A stretch of 64,000 bases of DNA from Pseudotabrizicola algicola (GCF_010915705.1 NZ_JAAIKE010000001.1:1276205-1340204); one strand, 5' to 3'; positions 54,239-63,667 are shown, counted from the first letter of the stretch. The notes: generated by a model not told the origin, from the letters alone. Translations and numbers: made by a program.

Positions 54239-54934
54239 ATGGACTATTTGATCGACAAAAAGTTTGAGTTCATCCGCGACACGCAGACGAGTTTGTATAG
54301 CTGGTGCATCAGGGAGCACGACGAAAACGGGGCGGTCGACCTTATACCCTACGGTTATTCGATCTTCTTCACAGCGACATCAATCCAGTGCAGCCGGTCA
54401 TCCAGCATTGGTGAAGAAGATAAGCCAGATAGTCGCATCATCAGCGCAACGATGCGCACCGGATCTCCCTACACTGACCATCTGCGGAATGGCCGCCCAT
54501 GGATCGGCGTGATCGGCTCTTCGAGGGTCGTGAAGGACGTCACCATCAAGCTTTGCAGGGCGAAAGATGGAGAGGATGAGAGCTGCGTTGTCTATGCCGG
54601 CATCAAGACCATCGACAAATACGAACGGCAGTATGATCAGGAAGACTTCATCGAGATTTATGTGACGATCTCTCAGGAAAGGTTCGATCACATGGAATCC
54701 CTTGCTCTCTCGAGCCGGCCGGTCCGTATGCTCTTCAGATTCAGTATTGCGGAGGGATTCTATGCTGAATGGTCGCCAGATCCTCACTTTGCATACATCA
54801 AGTTCCTGACAAGGGAGAAGCCGCACGCGCAGCCAGAAGTTCAGGGGGATCAAAGACCATTTCCAGTCGTCGGAAAGGTCGGAGAGTTTTCCGTTTCAAT
54901 CCACGCTGATGTTCCTTGCATGGATAAGGAATGA
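54239..54934 (+). CDS. Orphan protein of unknown function (tRNA-linked accessory gene)
   Basis: 231 residues, soluble, mixed beta content (YGYSIFFTATSIQCS, GVIGSSRVVKDVTIKLCRAK, VRMLFRFSIAEGF). It has no signal peptide, membrane helix or recognised motif. GGGGG lies six bases before the ATG. Base composition is lower in GC than the housekeeping genes around it, and it sits just past a tRNA-Thr, both signs of an acquired gene. It could be a phage or island passenger; no homologue can be named. Confidence 0.62.
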   Translation: MDYLIDKKFEFIRDTQTSLYSWCIREHDENGAVDLIPYGYSIFFTATSIQCSRSSSIGEEDKPDSRIISATMRTGSPYTDHLRNGRPWIGVIGSSRVVKDVTIKLCRAKDGEDESCVVYAGIKTIDKYERQYDQEDFIEIYVTISQERFDHMESLALSSRPVRMLFRFSIAEGFYAEWSPDPHFAYIKFLTREKPHAQPEVQGDQRPFPVVGKVGEFSVSIHADVPCMDKE

Positions 54935-54961
54935 TAAAGGCCCGGCGTTTGCAGGGTTTGG

Positions 54962-55321
54962 TCATGCTGCCACGTCATATTCGGCCAGTGCGATCCGGAG
55001 TGCGTCGTGCCAGTTCTGATCAGTTGATGCTTTCCGCTCGAGAAACTGCAATTCCGCCGGCTTGTAGCCAGCCCACCGCCGCGCGGCCTGATCTGCCAGC
55101 CGCAGGCATATAACACCGTCAAGAGCCATTAACAGCACGGATACTTCGATACCCAGTATGCGCTCGATGATGTATTCGCCGGGCTCGGAAAGGCTGTCAG
55201 GAAGGGCTGTGTAATTGATCACGCCCGAATGATCAAACCGGCGCCACAGAGACTGAACCGCCCCGGTTTTGCCGGAGGGCAAAACTCTTTGAGAATTGCC
55301 CGTTATGGAACAGGCATCCAA
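54962..55321 (-). CDS. Hypothetical protein, possibly a fragment
   Basis: Up to 119 residues; only a TTG at 55321 opens the whole frame, with no clear ribosome site, so the true start may be internal or the gene may be truncated. The C-terminal part is helical (LLMALDGVICLRLADQAARRWAGYKPAELQFLERKASTDQNWHDAL). No known domain. It is convergent with the orphan gene and lies next to a featureless stretch, consistent with decayed accessory DNA. Confidence 0.4.
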   Translation of the reverse strand: MDACSITGNSQRVLPSGKTGAVQSLWRRFDHSGVINYTALPDSLSEPGEYIIERILGIEVSVLLMALDGVICLRLADQAARRWAGYKPAELQFLERKASTDQNWHDALRIALAEYDVAA

Positions 55322-55643
55322 GAAGGGAACCGCGAGGCCGTATTCACCCGGGTTCCGCGTGGCTGGCGGTGGAGCATCGCGACGCGTCTCAAAGCGAAGC
55401 TGCGGCGCTGATGGCGATTGCAGGCAAGGCTGGACGTCGCGAGAGCGGCGCTATGCTGCTTCTGTTTGCACAGAAAGTCGCCAGCCGTCATCTGCCGGGG
55501 GTGTTGTGCGATAGCGGCCCTTGCAGCCGATGCCGGACTGGCACAAAGTGCAGCCATTGATCATCAGACAAGCCGCTGCGCTGCCCGGTGTGGTGCCTTG
55601 GTGCGTCTGTGCCCTGCCCATTTTTATCTAGGCTCAATTCTTG
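55322..55643. other. 322-base region without a convincing gene
   Basis: Short frames exist on both strands but none has a good ribosome site, a plausible hydrophobic or charged pattern, or a recognisable family. No inverted repeats, direct repeats or transposase fragments were seen. It separates the tRNA-linked accessory stretch from the polysaccharide locus and must contain the promoter of the first glycosyltransferase gene. Confidence 0.5.
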
Positions 55644-56774
55644 ATGAAAGTCGCTATTGTCCACTACTGGCTCGTTGGCATGCGAGGCGGAGAACGGGTT
55701 CTTGAGGAACTCTGCACGCTTTACCCGCAAGCCGTCATCATAACGCATGTGGTCGACCGCGCCGCGATTTCCGACAGGCTGCGGCGGCACGAGATTCGCG
55801 AAACGGCGATCGCACGGATGCCGGGTGCCCGGAAGCATTACCAAAAATACCTGCCCTTCATGCCGCGTGCGCTGGAAATGGTGGATATGTCGGAATTCGA
55901 TCTGGTGATCTCGAGCGAATCCGGGCCGGCCAAGGGCATCATCTGCCGCCCCGATGCGGTTCATGTCTGCTATTGCCATTCGCCCATGCGCTATATCTGG
56001 GACCATTTTCACATCTACCGCGCCGGGGCCGGACGTCTGACCCGTGCGGCCATGCCGCTGATCGCCCACAAGCTGCGCATCTGGGATGTCACCACGGCCA
56101 TGCGCGTCGACCATTTCGTCGCCAATTCGCGCTTCATCGCCCAGCGGATCCTGAGCTATTATCGCCGTGATGCCGAGGTCATCGCGCCACCGGTCGCGGT
56201 CGAGCAGTTTCACCTCGCCCCGCCCGAGGAGGTAGGATCGCATTACCTCATGGCGGGCGAGCTGGTGCATTACAAGCGCCCCGACCTGGCCATAGAGGCG
56301 TTCAACCGCAATGGTCTTCCCCTGCGCGTGATCGGGGGCGGGGAACGGCTGGAGGCTTTGCGCAAGATCGCGGGGCCGAACATCACTTTTCTGGGCAAGG
56401 TGCCGTTCGAGCAACTCAAGCGCGAATTCGCCCGCTGCAAGGCCCTGATTTTCCCCGGCGAGGAAGATTTCGGCATCGTTCCGGTCGAGGTGATGGCCGC
56501 TGGTCGTCCTGTCATCGCCTACGGGCGCGGGGGCGCTCTCGACAGCGTGCTGCCGGGGGTGACGGGTGAACTCTTTGCCGAGCAATCCGTCGACTCGCTC
56601 ATTGCCGCCATCGCGCGATTTGAAGCCGGACTGGCGCAAGACATCGACCCGCCCGCCCTGCGCCGCCATGCCGAAGGCTTCAGCGCCGTCCTCTTTCGCG
56701 CCCGCATGCAGGCGGCCATCGACGGGGCGATCGCAGCCAAGCGGGAGTGCGGAAAAATCAGGCAAGTCGTCTAA
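55644..56774 (+). CDS. Glycosyltransferase, GT4 family
   Basis: 376 residues with two Rossmann-like domains. The N-terminal acceptor half starts MKVAIVHYWLVGMRGGERVLEEL; CYCHSPMRYIWDHFHIYR is a strong match to a subgroup of mannosyl-type GT4 enzymes. The C-terminal donor site includes LMAGELVHYKRPDLAIEAF, FLGKVPFEQLKREF and the EEDFGIVPVEVMAAGRPVIAYGRGGALDSV glutamate motif. The donor and linkage are unknown. ATG 55644 has no strong ribosome site. First gene of the surface-polysaccharide locus. Confidence 0.9.
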   Translation: MKVAIVHYWLVGMRGGERVLEELCTLYPQAVIITHVVDRAAISDRLRRHEIRETAIARMPGARKHYQKYLPFMPRALEMVDMSEFDLVISSESGPAKGIICRPDAVHVCYCHSPMRYIWDHFHIYRAGAGRLTRAAMPLIAHKLRIWDVTTAMRVDHFVANSRFIAQRILSYYRRDAEVIAPPVAVEQFHLAPPEEVGSHYLMAGELVHYKRPDLAIEAFNRNGLPLRVIGGGERLEALRKIAGPNITFLGKVPFEQLKREFARCKALIFPGEEDFGIVPVEVMAAGRPVIAYGRGGALDSVLPGVTGELFAEQSVDSLIAAIARFEAGLAQDIDPPALRRHAEGFSAVLFRARMQAAIDGAIAAKRECGKIRQVV

Positions 56775-56882
56775 AACCTGCCGATTTGCAAAACCTGCCT
56801 CGCGAGCGGCCCCATTCAGGGTCGAATCGGCGGGCAGCGGGTGTTACCCTGAACGGATATTACAAAGCGATTGGAGATTTTC

Positions 56883-57854
56883 ATGGCCAATTTGGGCAGA
56901 CTTCTTTTGGCAGGTGCGTCTTGCCTTACCCTTTCCGGCGGACTCGCTCCGCTACAGGCACAAGATTATGTGGCGCAACCCGGTGACAGCCTCGGGTCGA
57001 TTGCTCGAAGCCAGCTGGGGGATGCGAACCGCTGGCGCGAGCTTTGCACGCTGAACGAGCTCGAGAATTGCGATCTGCTGCGCCCCGGCCAGACCATCCG
57101 CCTGCCGCAGACGGCAGCCGCTGCCGCCCCCGAGGCGCCGGTGGAGGCAGAACCGGAGACGGCGCCGCCCGCGCCAGAGACCGCAGAGGCAATCGCGCCT
57201 GCACCGGACCTGCCCGTGCCGGATGCGCCGGAGGCAGAACCGGCGGATGCCCTCCCCGCCGCCGAGGCCCCCGCAAGCGAAACTCCGGCCACCGCCAGCC
57301 CTGCCGCAGCGGCACGAGGCCCCAATCTGCTGCCGAATGCCGCATTGTCCGGGGCAGTTGCAGGGAAACTCGGTGAAAGCGGCGCGCTGCCGACGGGATG
57401 GCACCTCGCCAGCTCGCGCGACAGCGATCTGGAGGTGGAGGTGCTCGACAGCGCGCCCGGCAGCGTCACCCTGTCGCTGCGCCAGACGCGATCCGAAGGC
57501 TGGGGGCAGCTTGACCTGTCACCACGCGGCGACGACCGCCTGCCCGCGACCGCTGCGCAGGTCTTTGACGGGGCGATCAAGATCGAGCTTGTCTCCGGCA
57601 CATTGGACGATGCGGCGCGGCTGCAACTGGGGCTGATGCATTACCAGCCCGACGGCGAGCGCATCCGCCCCGACCTTTACTTCGCCACCGCCCTCGCACC
57701 CGCCGAGGCCGCAGAGGGCTTTACCGGCAGCGTCAGCACGACCGAGGCCGAAACCACCAGCGTCGGCATGTTCCTGCGCATCCTCTTTGACGGCCCGCTC
57801 GATGTGGTGCTGAAGGTGTCGGAGGTTTCGCTGACATCTGACGCGACGAATTGA
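56883..57854 (+). CDS. LysM-domain secreted protein
   Basis: 323 residues. A signal peptide (MANLGRLLLAGASCLTLSGGLAPLQAQ) is followed by one LysM domain at about residues 28–75 (YVAQPGDSLGSIARSQLGDANRWRELCTLNELENCDLLRPGQTIRLP). LysM binds GlcNAc-containing polymers such as peptidoglycan. Next comes a long Ala/Pro/Glu-rich linker (to ~150) and a C-terminal beta-sandwich-like domain (about 165–320). It sits within the polysaccharide locus and may anchor or export the product. The first ATG is used; ribosome site weak. Confidence 0.85.
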   Translation: MANLGRLLLAGASCLTLSGGLAPLQAQDYVAQPGDSLGSIARSQLGDANRWRELCTLNELENCDLLRPGQTIRLPQTAAAAAPEAPVEAEPETAPPAPETAEAIAPAPDLPVPDAPEAEPADALPAAEAPASETPATASPAAAARGPNLLPNAALSGAVAGKLGESGALPTGWHLASSRDSDLEVEVLDSAPGSVTLSLRQTRSEGWGQLDLSPRGDDRLPATAAQVFDGAIKIELVSGTLDDAARLQLGLMHYQPDGERIRPDLYFATALAPAEAAEGFTGSVSTTEAETTSVGMFLRILFDGPLDVVLKVSEVSLTSDATN

Positions 57855-57904
57855 TAAGTGAAGCCACACCTGTGTATGACCGATTAAATGAGGAATAAGG
57901 CGAA

Positions 57905-59377
57905 ATGACACTCAGAAATCTGGTTGCATTCTCAGTTATTTCGCTTGGTCTCATTGGGCTGAACCTGCTTGGTTCAGTCCTCTCCTCCAGTTATCCCTCT
58001 TCGATCTGGGCTTATGTTGGATTCTTTTGCTTTGCCGGATTTTGCGCCGCGCTTGCAAAAATGCGACCTGCCTCCTTTATTCTGCTGTCACCCCTGCTGT
58101 TTCTGCGTTTGACAGAGATGTTTGCTGGCATTCCGATTGAGTCAGGAGCTTATATCCCGGAACTTGGAGTGCACGGTGAGCCAACCGGTGCATTTGTTCG
58201 CCTGAGCGCCCTGTATATCTTTATCTTTTGGATAACCTCGTCGGTCATCGAATCAAACTGGCGACGCGTCTCTGACGCCTACAGACAAGTTCCCGAGATC
58301 ATAGGCCAGATCAAAGGTGTAAGAATATTCTACGTCGTCATTATCGCGATGCTGTCTTATGCTTTCTTGCTCGGCGTGCGCGAAGGATTCCCGATGTTCA
58401 CCGGCAGTGATCGCTTTGCGTTTCGGCGCGTGCTTGATGATCGTATCTTCGTAACTTTCATCAACAACCGCCAAATTCTTGCATTCATTCTGGGCGTTTT
58501 GCTGCTGGATAGCGCACGGCGCAAATTCACATTCTATCTGATCTTGTCGCTCTACGTCATCTCGATCCTTTTTGCCGAGAAGTTCACGTCTCTCGCGATG
58601 ATGACTCTTCTTATCCTTATTCCGACGGCGCTTCTGTATGTTGCACGGCACGGTGAGGTTTCTTTGAAGAAAACCTTCTTTGTTCTGGGATTCATAAGTG
58701 TCCTGACCATGCCTCTCGTATTGATTGTCTATGGTTTTCAAGAAAACTCCGCTATGGCCTTTGAAAGACTGTTTAGTCGCATGGCCGCGCAAGGAGAGTT
58801 CTGGTGGAGCGCAGATCTGCGTTATGGTGAGTTCTTTCACCTTGATACATCCCCGCTTATGGCCGACATGCGAACATGGCTAAACCCGAGCCTACAAAAT
58901 CACCGCACGATTGGCGCAGAGTTTGGTCTCTATTATGTGATGCAGCATCATGCGGTAGCGGAGAACGTCTATTATGCAGAACACAGAGGAATCGGCTACG
59001 TATTCACGCTGTTCGCGTATATCATGATGACGACGGGCGGGCTTGGCCTCATTTTAATCACACCCCTTTTACATCTGATCTATGCCCTGGTTATGATTTG
59101 GGCAGTCAGGGCCATTATTGACTTGAGCATTCTTAGAATTGTTCTTTCTATGAAGCTTTTCGTTTTCATCCTGAGTGGTGGATTTGTTGTTGGTTACCTG
59201 TGGAATTTCTTCGGAATCAAGACGATTGCTCTCGCCCTTTCAATAATCGGCCTTAAAGTGTTGCATGATATGCGGCGCCGCTCGAAAGAGCGTCGACCAA
59301 GCGCAAACCGGTTGGTCATCAGTCGTGCGTTACCTGAAGGTAGCCACCTTAAAACGCCAAGCAACCAAGCCATATAG
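57905..59377 (+). CDS. O-antigen/exopolysaccharide polymerase-like membrane protein (Wzy-type)
   Basis: 490 residues with about twelve membrane helices and a large periplasmic loop near residues 290–360. This is the topology of Wzy and oligosaccharide repeat-unit polymerases; sequence identity within the class is too low for a motif. A polar, basic tail (MRRRSKERRP) ends in the cytoplasm. The codons are distinctly lower in GC than neighbours, a sign of transfer. Its 3' end overlaps the opposing flippase gene by 48 bases. Confidence 0.72.
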   Translation: MTLRNLVAFSVISLGLIGLNLLGSVLSSSYPSSIWAYVGFFCFAGFCAALAKMRPASFILLSPLLFLRLTEMFAGIPIESGAYIPELGVHGEPTGAFVRLSALYIFIFWITSSVIESNWRRVSDAYRQVPEIIGQIKGVRIFYVVIIAMLSYAFLLGVREGFPMFTGSDRFAFRRVLDDRIFVTFINNRQILAFILGVLLLDSARRKFTFYLILSLYVISILFAEKFTSLAMMTLLILIPTALLYVARHGEVSLKKTFFVLGFISVLTMPLVLIVYGFQENSAMAFERLFSRMAAQGEFWWSADLRYGEFFHLDTSPLMADMRTWLNPSLQNHRTIGAEFGLYYVMQHHAVAENVYYAEHRGIGYVFTLFAYIMMTTGGLGLILITPLLHLIYALVMIWAVRAIIDLSILRIVLSMKLFVFILSGGFVVGYLWNFFGIKTIALALSIIGLKVLHDMRRRSKERRPSANRLVISRALPEGSHLKTPSNQAI

Positions 59378-60745
59378 AAGAAGAGCGGCGCTGATCACAC
59401 CAATCAGATTGACGGTTTCAGTCACACTTCGGAACGGCAGCAGCCCAACTCCGAGGGCGAACGCAAGCACCACGGCAAGCACGCTGCCACGGCTAAGCAT
59501 CGACACGCCCACATTTTTACCGACGATCCGGGCAAAAATCACAAAGCTCGCGGTCTGGGCAAATGCCACGCTTATTGCGACACCCTGTAACCCGTTCAAT
59601 TTGACGCCAATCAAGCCCGCGGGAATGAGGACAGCAAGCGTAATCAGGGGCGCAGCAACAAGAATGCGGGTTTTCTTGACGGCCTGCAATGCGACCGAAA
59701 GATGGAAGGTCATCAGACCGCGCATCACTGCCGCAACAGCAACCCATGGCAACAAAAGCGCCATGCTGTCCTCGAACGCAGCGCCGACGAACAGCCGGGC
59801 GAGACCATGCGACATGACCCCGAAGGTGACGGCGACCGGAAGAGATACCAAAAGCAAGGTCTCGAAGTTCTGCGCAAGTCTGCGTGCGCCTTCCTGATTG
59901 CCTTGCGATTCAAACGCCCGGACAATTTGCGGATAAGCTGTGATGTTGATGGCAAGCATCACAAAAATCACGGTCTTTTGCATGAGGTCCGATGCAACGG
60001 AATACTGACCGGTGGCTTCGATCCCCAGAGTTGCAGAAATAATGTAGCGATCACTTATTCCCGCAAGAAACACGAGGCCCGTGCTCAGAATCAGCGGAAG
60101 ACCAAAATCGAGGATTTTGCGTGCTTCGCCATAAGTCGCGCGCCATGGCCTGATGCGTTTCCATGCGGCATCCGTCACCGCCGCGACAATCGAAATTGCG
60201 AACTGCGCAGCAATTGTTCCAACAGTCACACCAAGTGCGCCAAGATCAAACACCGCCACCAATCCGGCACCAAGCGCGAGAGAGACGGCGGCCCGCAGCG
60301 TCATCAGCCAAAAGAAACGCCAACTCAGCAGGCGCAGGCGCGCTGTGATGGAGCAAAGCGCGAACAGCATTTCCGACAGAACCCACAGCCAGATCAGCAG
60401 CCACCAATACGGTGCAAGTCCGAAAATCCGGAGCTGCGCGATCCACATTAAAAGCGCCACCAGACCAAGCACGGTTGCAAGCATGAGGCAAATTGCAGCC
60501 AGGGTGTTGCTTGTTTGAGGATCAAGTTCCAACGGATCGGCTGCGCTGAAGAGAAGGCGAGCCCCGGTTTGCCTGAGCCACTCAAAGACAAACGCGTTAA
60601 CCAATAGAGACGTGGCAGACACAAGCGTATACACGCCAAAATCTACCGGGGTGAGAAGCCGTGTCCATAGCAATAGACCAATGAAATTCAAGGCGCTCGC
60701 AACCGCAATCGCAACGGCGGATATATGTCTTGTTGTGACCTTCAT
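59330..60745 (-). CDS. Oligosaccharide flippase (Wzx-type)
   Basis: 471 residues, about twelve to fourteen membrane helices of the MATE/MVF polysaccharide transporter family. Landmarks are the TRLLTPVDFGVYTLVSA start, GLPLILSTGLVFLAGISDRYIISATLGIEATGQYSVA in the middle and IAINITAYPQIVRAFE-type segments. It should flip undecaprenyl-linked repeats across the inner membrane for the polymerase. It is the last gene of a four-gene minus-strand operon with ATGA junctions. Confidence 0.88.
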   Translation of the reverse strand: MKVTTRHISAVAIAVASALNFIGLLLWTRLLTPVDFGVYTLVSATSLLVNAFVFEWLRQTGARLLFSAADPLELDPQTSNTLAAICLMLATVLGLVALLMWIAQLRIFGLAPYWWLLIWLWVLSEMLFALCSITARLRLLSWRFFWLMTLRAAVSLALGAGLVAVFDLGALGVTVGTIAAQFAISIVAAVTDAAWKRIRPWRATYGEARKILDFGLPLILSTGLVFLAGISDRYIISATLGIEATGQYSVASDLMQKTVIFVMLAINITAYPQIVRAFESQGNQEGARRLAQNFETLLLVSLPVAVTFGVMSHGLARLFVGAAFEDSMALLLPWVAVAAVMRGLMTFHLSVALQAVKKTRILVAAPLITLAVLIPAGLIGVKLNGLQGVAISVAFAQTASFVIFARIVGKNVGVSMLSRGSVLAVVLAFALGVGLLPFRSVTETVNLIGVISAALLLYGLVAWRFKVATFR

Positions 60746-61200
60746 TTCGCAGTGGACCCGGGGCAGATAACGCGTGCGGGCACGCCGACTGCGGTGCAGC
60801 CCGCCGGCACAGACTGCAGAACCACCGCATTCGCCCCTACTTTAGCGTTTGTCCCCACCTCGATTCCGCCCAAGACAACGGAGCCGGTAAACAGGGTCGC
60901 GCCGGAGGATACGCGAGGGTAGTTGTCGTCATGCGCGCCTTTCCCGAGGGTCACATTCTGGTAAATCGTTGCATTATCCGCAATCACGACCCCATGTCCG
61001 ACGGTGATACCCAAGGGGTGAGGGAGGTTTATCCAACCCTCGATGGTGGCCTGCGGAGAGATGTGGCACGCATACCTGAAGTGGATGTAATGGTGAATGA
61101 CGCGCGCGATTTTCCGCGATAGCCCGCCCCGCCGGTAGAGGCGGTTCATCAATGTCCAAAGACCGACAAGACGCTTCCCTGCTTGAACTCTCGGCGTCAT
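60742..61200 (-). CDS. Serine acetyltransferase-like, left-handed beta-helix protein
   Basis: 152 residues. Hexapeptide repeats (GITVGHGVVIADNATIYQNVTLGKGAH … GATLFTGSVVLGGIEVGTNAKVGANAVVLQSVPAG) form a trimeric left-handed beta-helix, close in sequence to CysE/serine O-acetyltransferase. The N-terminal CysE domain is shortened. In a polysaccharide locus it more likely acetylates a sugar than makes O-acetylserine; this is inference. Coupled on both sides by ATGA overlaps. Confidence 0.85.
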   Translation of the reverse strand: MTPRVQAGKRLVGLWTLMNRLYRRGGLSRKIARVIHHYIHFRYACHISPQATIEGWINLPHPLGITVGHGVVIADNATIYQNVTLGKGAHDDNYPRVSSGATLFTGSVVLGGIEVGTNAKVGANAVVLQSVPAGCTAVGVPARVICPGSTAK

Positions 61201-62453
61201 ATCAGTGCCTCTGGTTTTTCATCCGCCAACGCGAAATGCGTCTCGAAGCTGTCAAAGACCGCGTCGGCCGTGAAGTGGGCCCCGAAGGCGCGGGCGGCGG
61301 TGCTCAGGGCGGTAAAGGTTTCATCCGGCATGTCGCGAAAGCGGTGCATCCGGGCGGCGAGCGCCCCGGGGTCTTGCGCGGGATAGAGAAAGCCGGTGCG
61401 CCCGTCCTGCACGACTTCCGGATTGCCGCCCACATCCGAGGCGATGACGGGGCGCGCGAAGCCATAGGCCTCATAGATCACACGCGGCAGGGGTTCGTGA
61501 TAGACCGACGGGCAGATCACCACATCCACCTGCCGGTTGAAGACGGTCGGATCGCTCCAGCCCAGAAAGTGCACATTTGGCAGATCGCGCGCCTGCGCCT
61601 TGAGCGAGGCGACATAGGCATCGCCCCCCCCTCCGGCGATCCGCACCTCCCAGGGGCGGCCCGCGGCCGGCATCAGACGGGCGGCCTCGATGAGCTTTTC
61701 CAGCCCCTTCGTCGGCGCAAGCCGCCCGATGAAGCCGAACACGATCTTGTCGGGCGCGGGCAGGTGCGGCGCGCGTTCCATCGGCAGGTCGTTGATGTTC
61801 CATTGCACCGCACAGGGCTTGTCGGCGGCAAAGACGCCCTGCGCGCGATGCTGTTCGGCCACAAAGGCGCTGTTTGACAGGAAAAGATCGACGTGGCGGG
61901 TATGGGCGCGGTTGACATTGCGCACCAGTTTGCAGCTGCCGCACAGGGTTTCGCAGCTGTGTCCGTCGCGGAACATCCCGGAGCGGGCGCAGATCAGGTA
62001 ATAGTCGCGCATCGTATGGATGAGCCGCGCGCCCGAGCGGCGGATTTCCCGCAGGATCGAGGGGGAAAAGCCGTCGATGACGCTGGTGTTGACGACATCG
62101 GGGCGCAGATCGGCCAGAAACCGGCGCAGATCGCGCGCGGCAAAAGGGTTGTGCAGATCAAGCGCATGCCAAAGCGTCTTGGCAAACTTCGAATGGCTGG
62201 AACTGTCATAGGGCCAGTAGACATTGCGGATCGGCAAGATGTGCAGGGTCGGCTTGCCCGGTCCGGTGACACCCGCGTTTTCGGCCAGCGCCTTCATTTC
62301 TTCCGTGCGGCCCTTGGCGGCAAGCCGCAGCACATGCACATCATGGCCGCGCTGTGCCAATCCCTCGGCCAGTGCCTGCGTGGAGCGCATGGCCCCGCCA
62401 ATCCCGTCGGGGGGATAGGACCGGATGATGAACAGAACGCGTTTCGGGGTCAT
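61197..62453 (-). CDS. Glycosyltransferase, GT4 family (Cys-cluster type)
   Basis: 418 residues. The N-terminal half begins VLFIIRSYPPDGIGGAMRSTQALAEGLA and contains a cysteine cluster (ICARSGMFRDGHSCETLCGSCKLV, about residues 135–160). The donor half has FGFIGRLAPTKGLEKLIEA, VHFLGWSD and a Glu in EPLPRVIYEAYGFARPVIASDVGGNPEVV. Its start overlaps the stop of the next GT4 gene upstream. Probably adds a sugar to the lipid-linked repeat unit. Confidence 0.9.
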   Translation of the reverse strand: MTPKRVLFIIRSYPPDGIGGAMRSTQALAEGLAQRGHDVHVLRLAAKGRTEEMKALAENAGVTGPGKPTLHILPIRNVYWPYDSSSHSKFAKTLWHALDLHNPFAARDLRRFLADLRPDVVNTSVIDGFSPSILREIRRSGARLIHTMRDYYLICARSGMFRDGHSCETLCGSCKLVRNVNRAHTRHVDLFLSNSAFVAEQHRAQGVFAADKPCAVQWNINDLPMERAPHLPAPDKIVFGFIGRLAPTKGLEKLIEAARLMPAAGRPWEVRIAGGGGDAYVASLKAQARDLPNVHFLGWSDPTVFNRQVDVVICPSVYHEPLPRVIYEAYGFARPVIASDVGGNPEVVQDGRTGFLYPAQDPGALAARMHRFRDMPDETFTALSTAARAFGAHFTADAVFDSFETHFALADEKPEALI

Positions 62454-63667
62454 GGGGCGGGCCTTGGAAAAGTGGCGTTTGGCCGTGACGCACATTCGCG
62501 GACGATGGCATCATAATCGGCAATCATGCGAGCGGCCTTGTAGAGCGCAAGGCTCTCGGCTTGCGCGTCAAAGGCACGGGAAAGCGCATCGGGGCGCAGT
62601 GTCTGCTGCAGCCGTTTCAGGCAGTTCGACACCGCCTCGGCTGTCACCTCGGGCAGGGTCTCGCCGCAGCCCGTGGGGATCAGTTCTTTTGTGGCCCCGC
62701 GTGGGCCGGCAACCACATAGCAGCGGCGCGCCAGACCTTCGATGATGGTGCGGCCAAAGGGCTCGGCCCAGAGGGCGGGGACCATCAGGACATCGAGCCG
62801 GTCCAGAAAGGGCAGCGCCTCGACACGACCCAGATAGGTGACGCCGGGCGCCTCAAGCAGATCGGCGCGGGCAAACCCCTGCTGGATATCTCCCGCGATT
62901 TCAAGCCTATGGCCTTGCTCGCCCAGGGCGCTGCGGCCCCATCCCTCCAGCAGGTCAACAACTCCCTTGGACGGGTGGATGCGACCGATGTAGCCAAAGC
63001 GCATCCGGTCAGGATCGAGCCGGACCGCAGGGGGAGAGGCATGGAAGGTGTCGGGAACCGAATTATAGACCACCCGCGCCGTGCCGACCCCCGCCAGATC
63101 CCGTGCGACGCGTTGCATGTGCTGGCTGATCGCGACGGTGACCGGCGCGCGGCGCAAGAGCGCCCGCCGAGCCACCGAGAAGGACTTGCACCTGCCGCAC
63201 AGCCCGTCGCAATTCCTGCCGCCCCGCATCATGATGCCAAAGGCGCAAACCCAGCCATAATCGCGCAGGATCGGCACATAGGGAATTTTCAGCCAGCGGG
63301 CGGCGAGCATGAAGGCAGAGCCATGCCCTGCGGGATTGTTCATCAGGATGACATCGGGACGCCGGACGCGCAGATAGGCCAATGCGCGCAGGAACAGCAC
63401 CGCGTCGACCTCGCCGCGCAAAGACCAAAGCATGCGCGACAGAAAGGCGCGCTCGCCATGCAAAGGGCTTTTGCCGATCGGCAACCCCGCCACGATATCA
63501 ATGGGTATCCCGTCGATTTCGGCCGGATAGGGCTTTGACCCATCCGACAGGACGAACCGCAGATCATGCCCGATCGCCCTGAGGCCGCCTGCCAGTTCCC
63601 GCGCGGAACGTTCGGAGCCCCCCAGATCGTTCGGGGCCAGATTGAAGCCCTGGATCAGGATCCTCAT
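62450..63667 (-). CDS. Glycosyltransferase, GT4 family (Cys-cluster type)
   Basis: 405 residues. It starts MRILIQGFNLAPNDLGGSERSARELAGGL and carries the same kind of cysteine cluster (VCAFGIMMRGGRNCDGLCGRCKSF) as the following GT4. The donor site includes FGYIGRIHPSKGVVDLLEG, VTYLGRVEALPFLDRLDVLMVPALWAEPFGRTIIEGLA. The pair may act in succession or be duplicates with different donors. First gene of the four-gene minus-strand operon; the promoter lies in the 96-base gap before ugd. Confidence 0.9.
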   Translation of the reverse strand: MRILIQGFNLAPNDLGGSERSARELAGGLRAIGHDLRFVLSDGSKPYPAEIDGIPIDIVAGLPIGKSPLHGERAFLSRMLWSLRGEVDAVLFLRALAYLRVRRPDVILMNNPAGHGSAFMLAARWLKIPYVPILRDYGWVCAFGIMMRGGRNCDGLCGRCKSFSVARRALLRRAPVTVAISQHMQRVARDLAGVGTARVVYNSVPDTFHASPPAVRLDPDRMRFGYIGRIHPSKGVVDLLEGWGRSALGEQGHRLEIAGDIQQGFARADLLEAPGVTYLGRVEALPFLDRLDVLMVPALWAEPFGRTIIEGLARRCYVVAGPRGATKELIPTGCGETLPEVTAEAVSNCLKRLQQTLRPDALSRAFDAQAESLALYKAARMIADYDAIVRECASRPNATFPRPAP

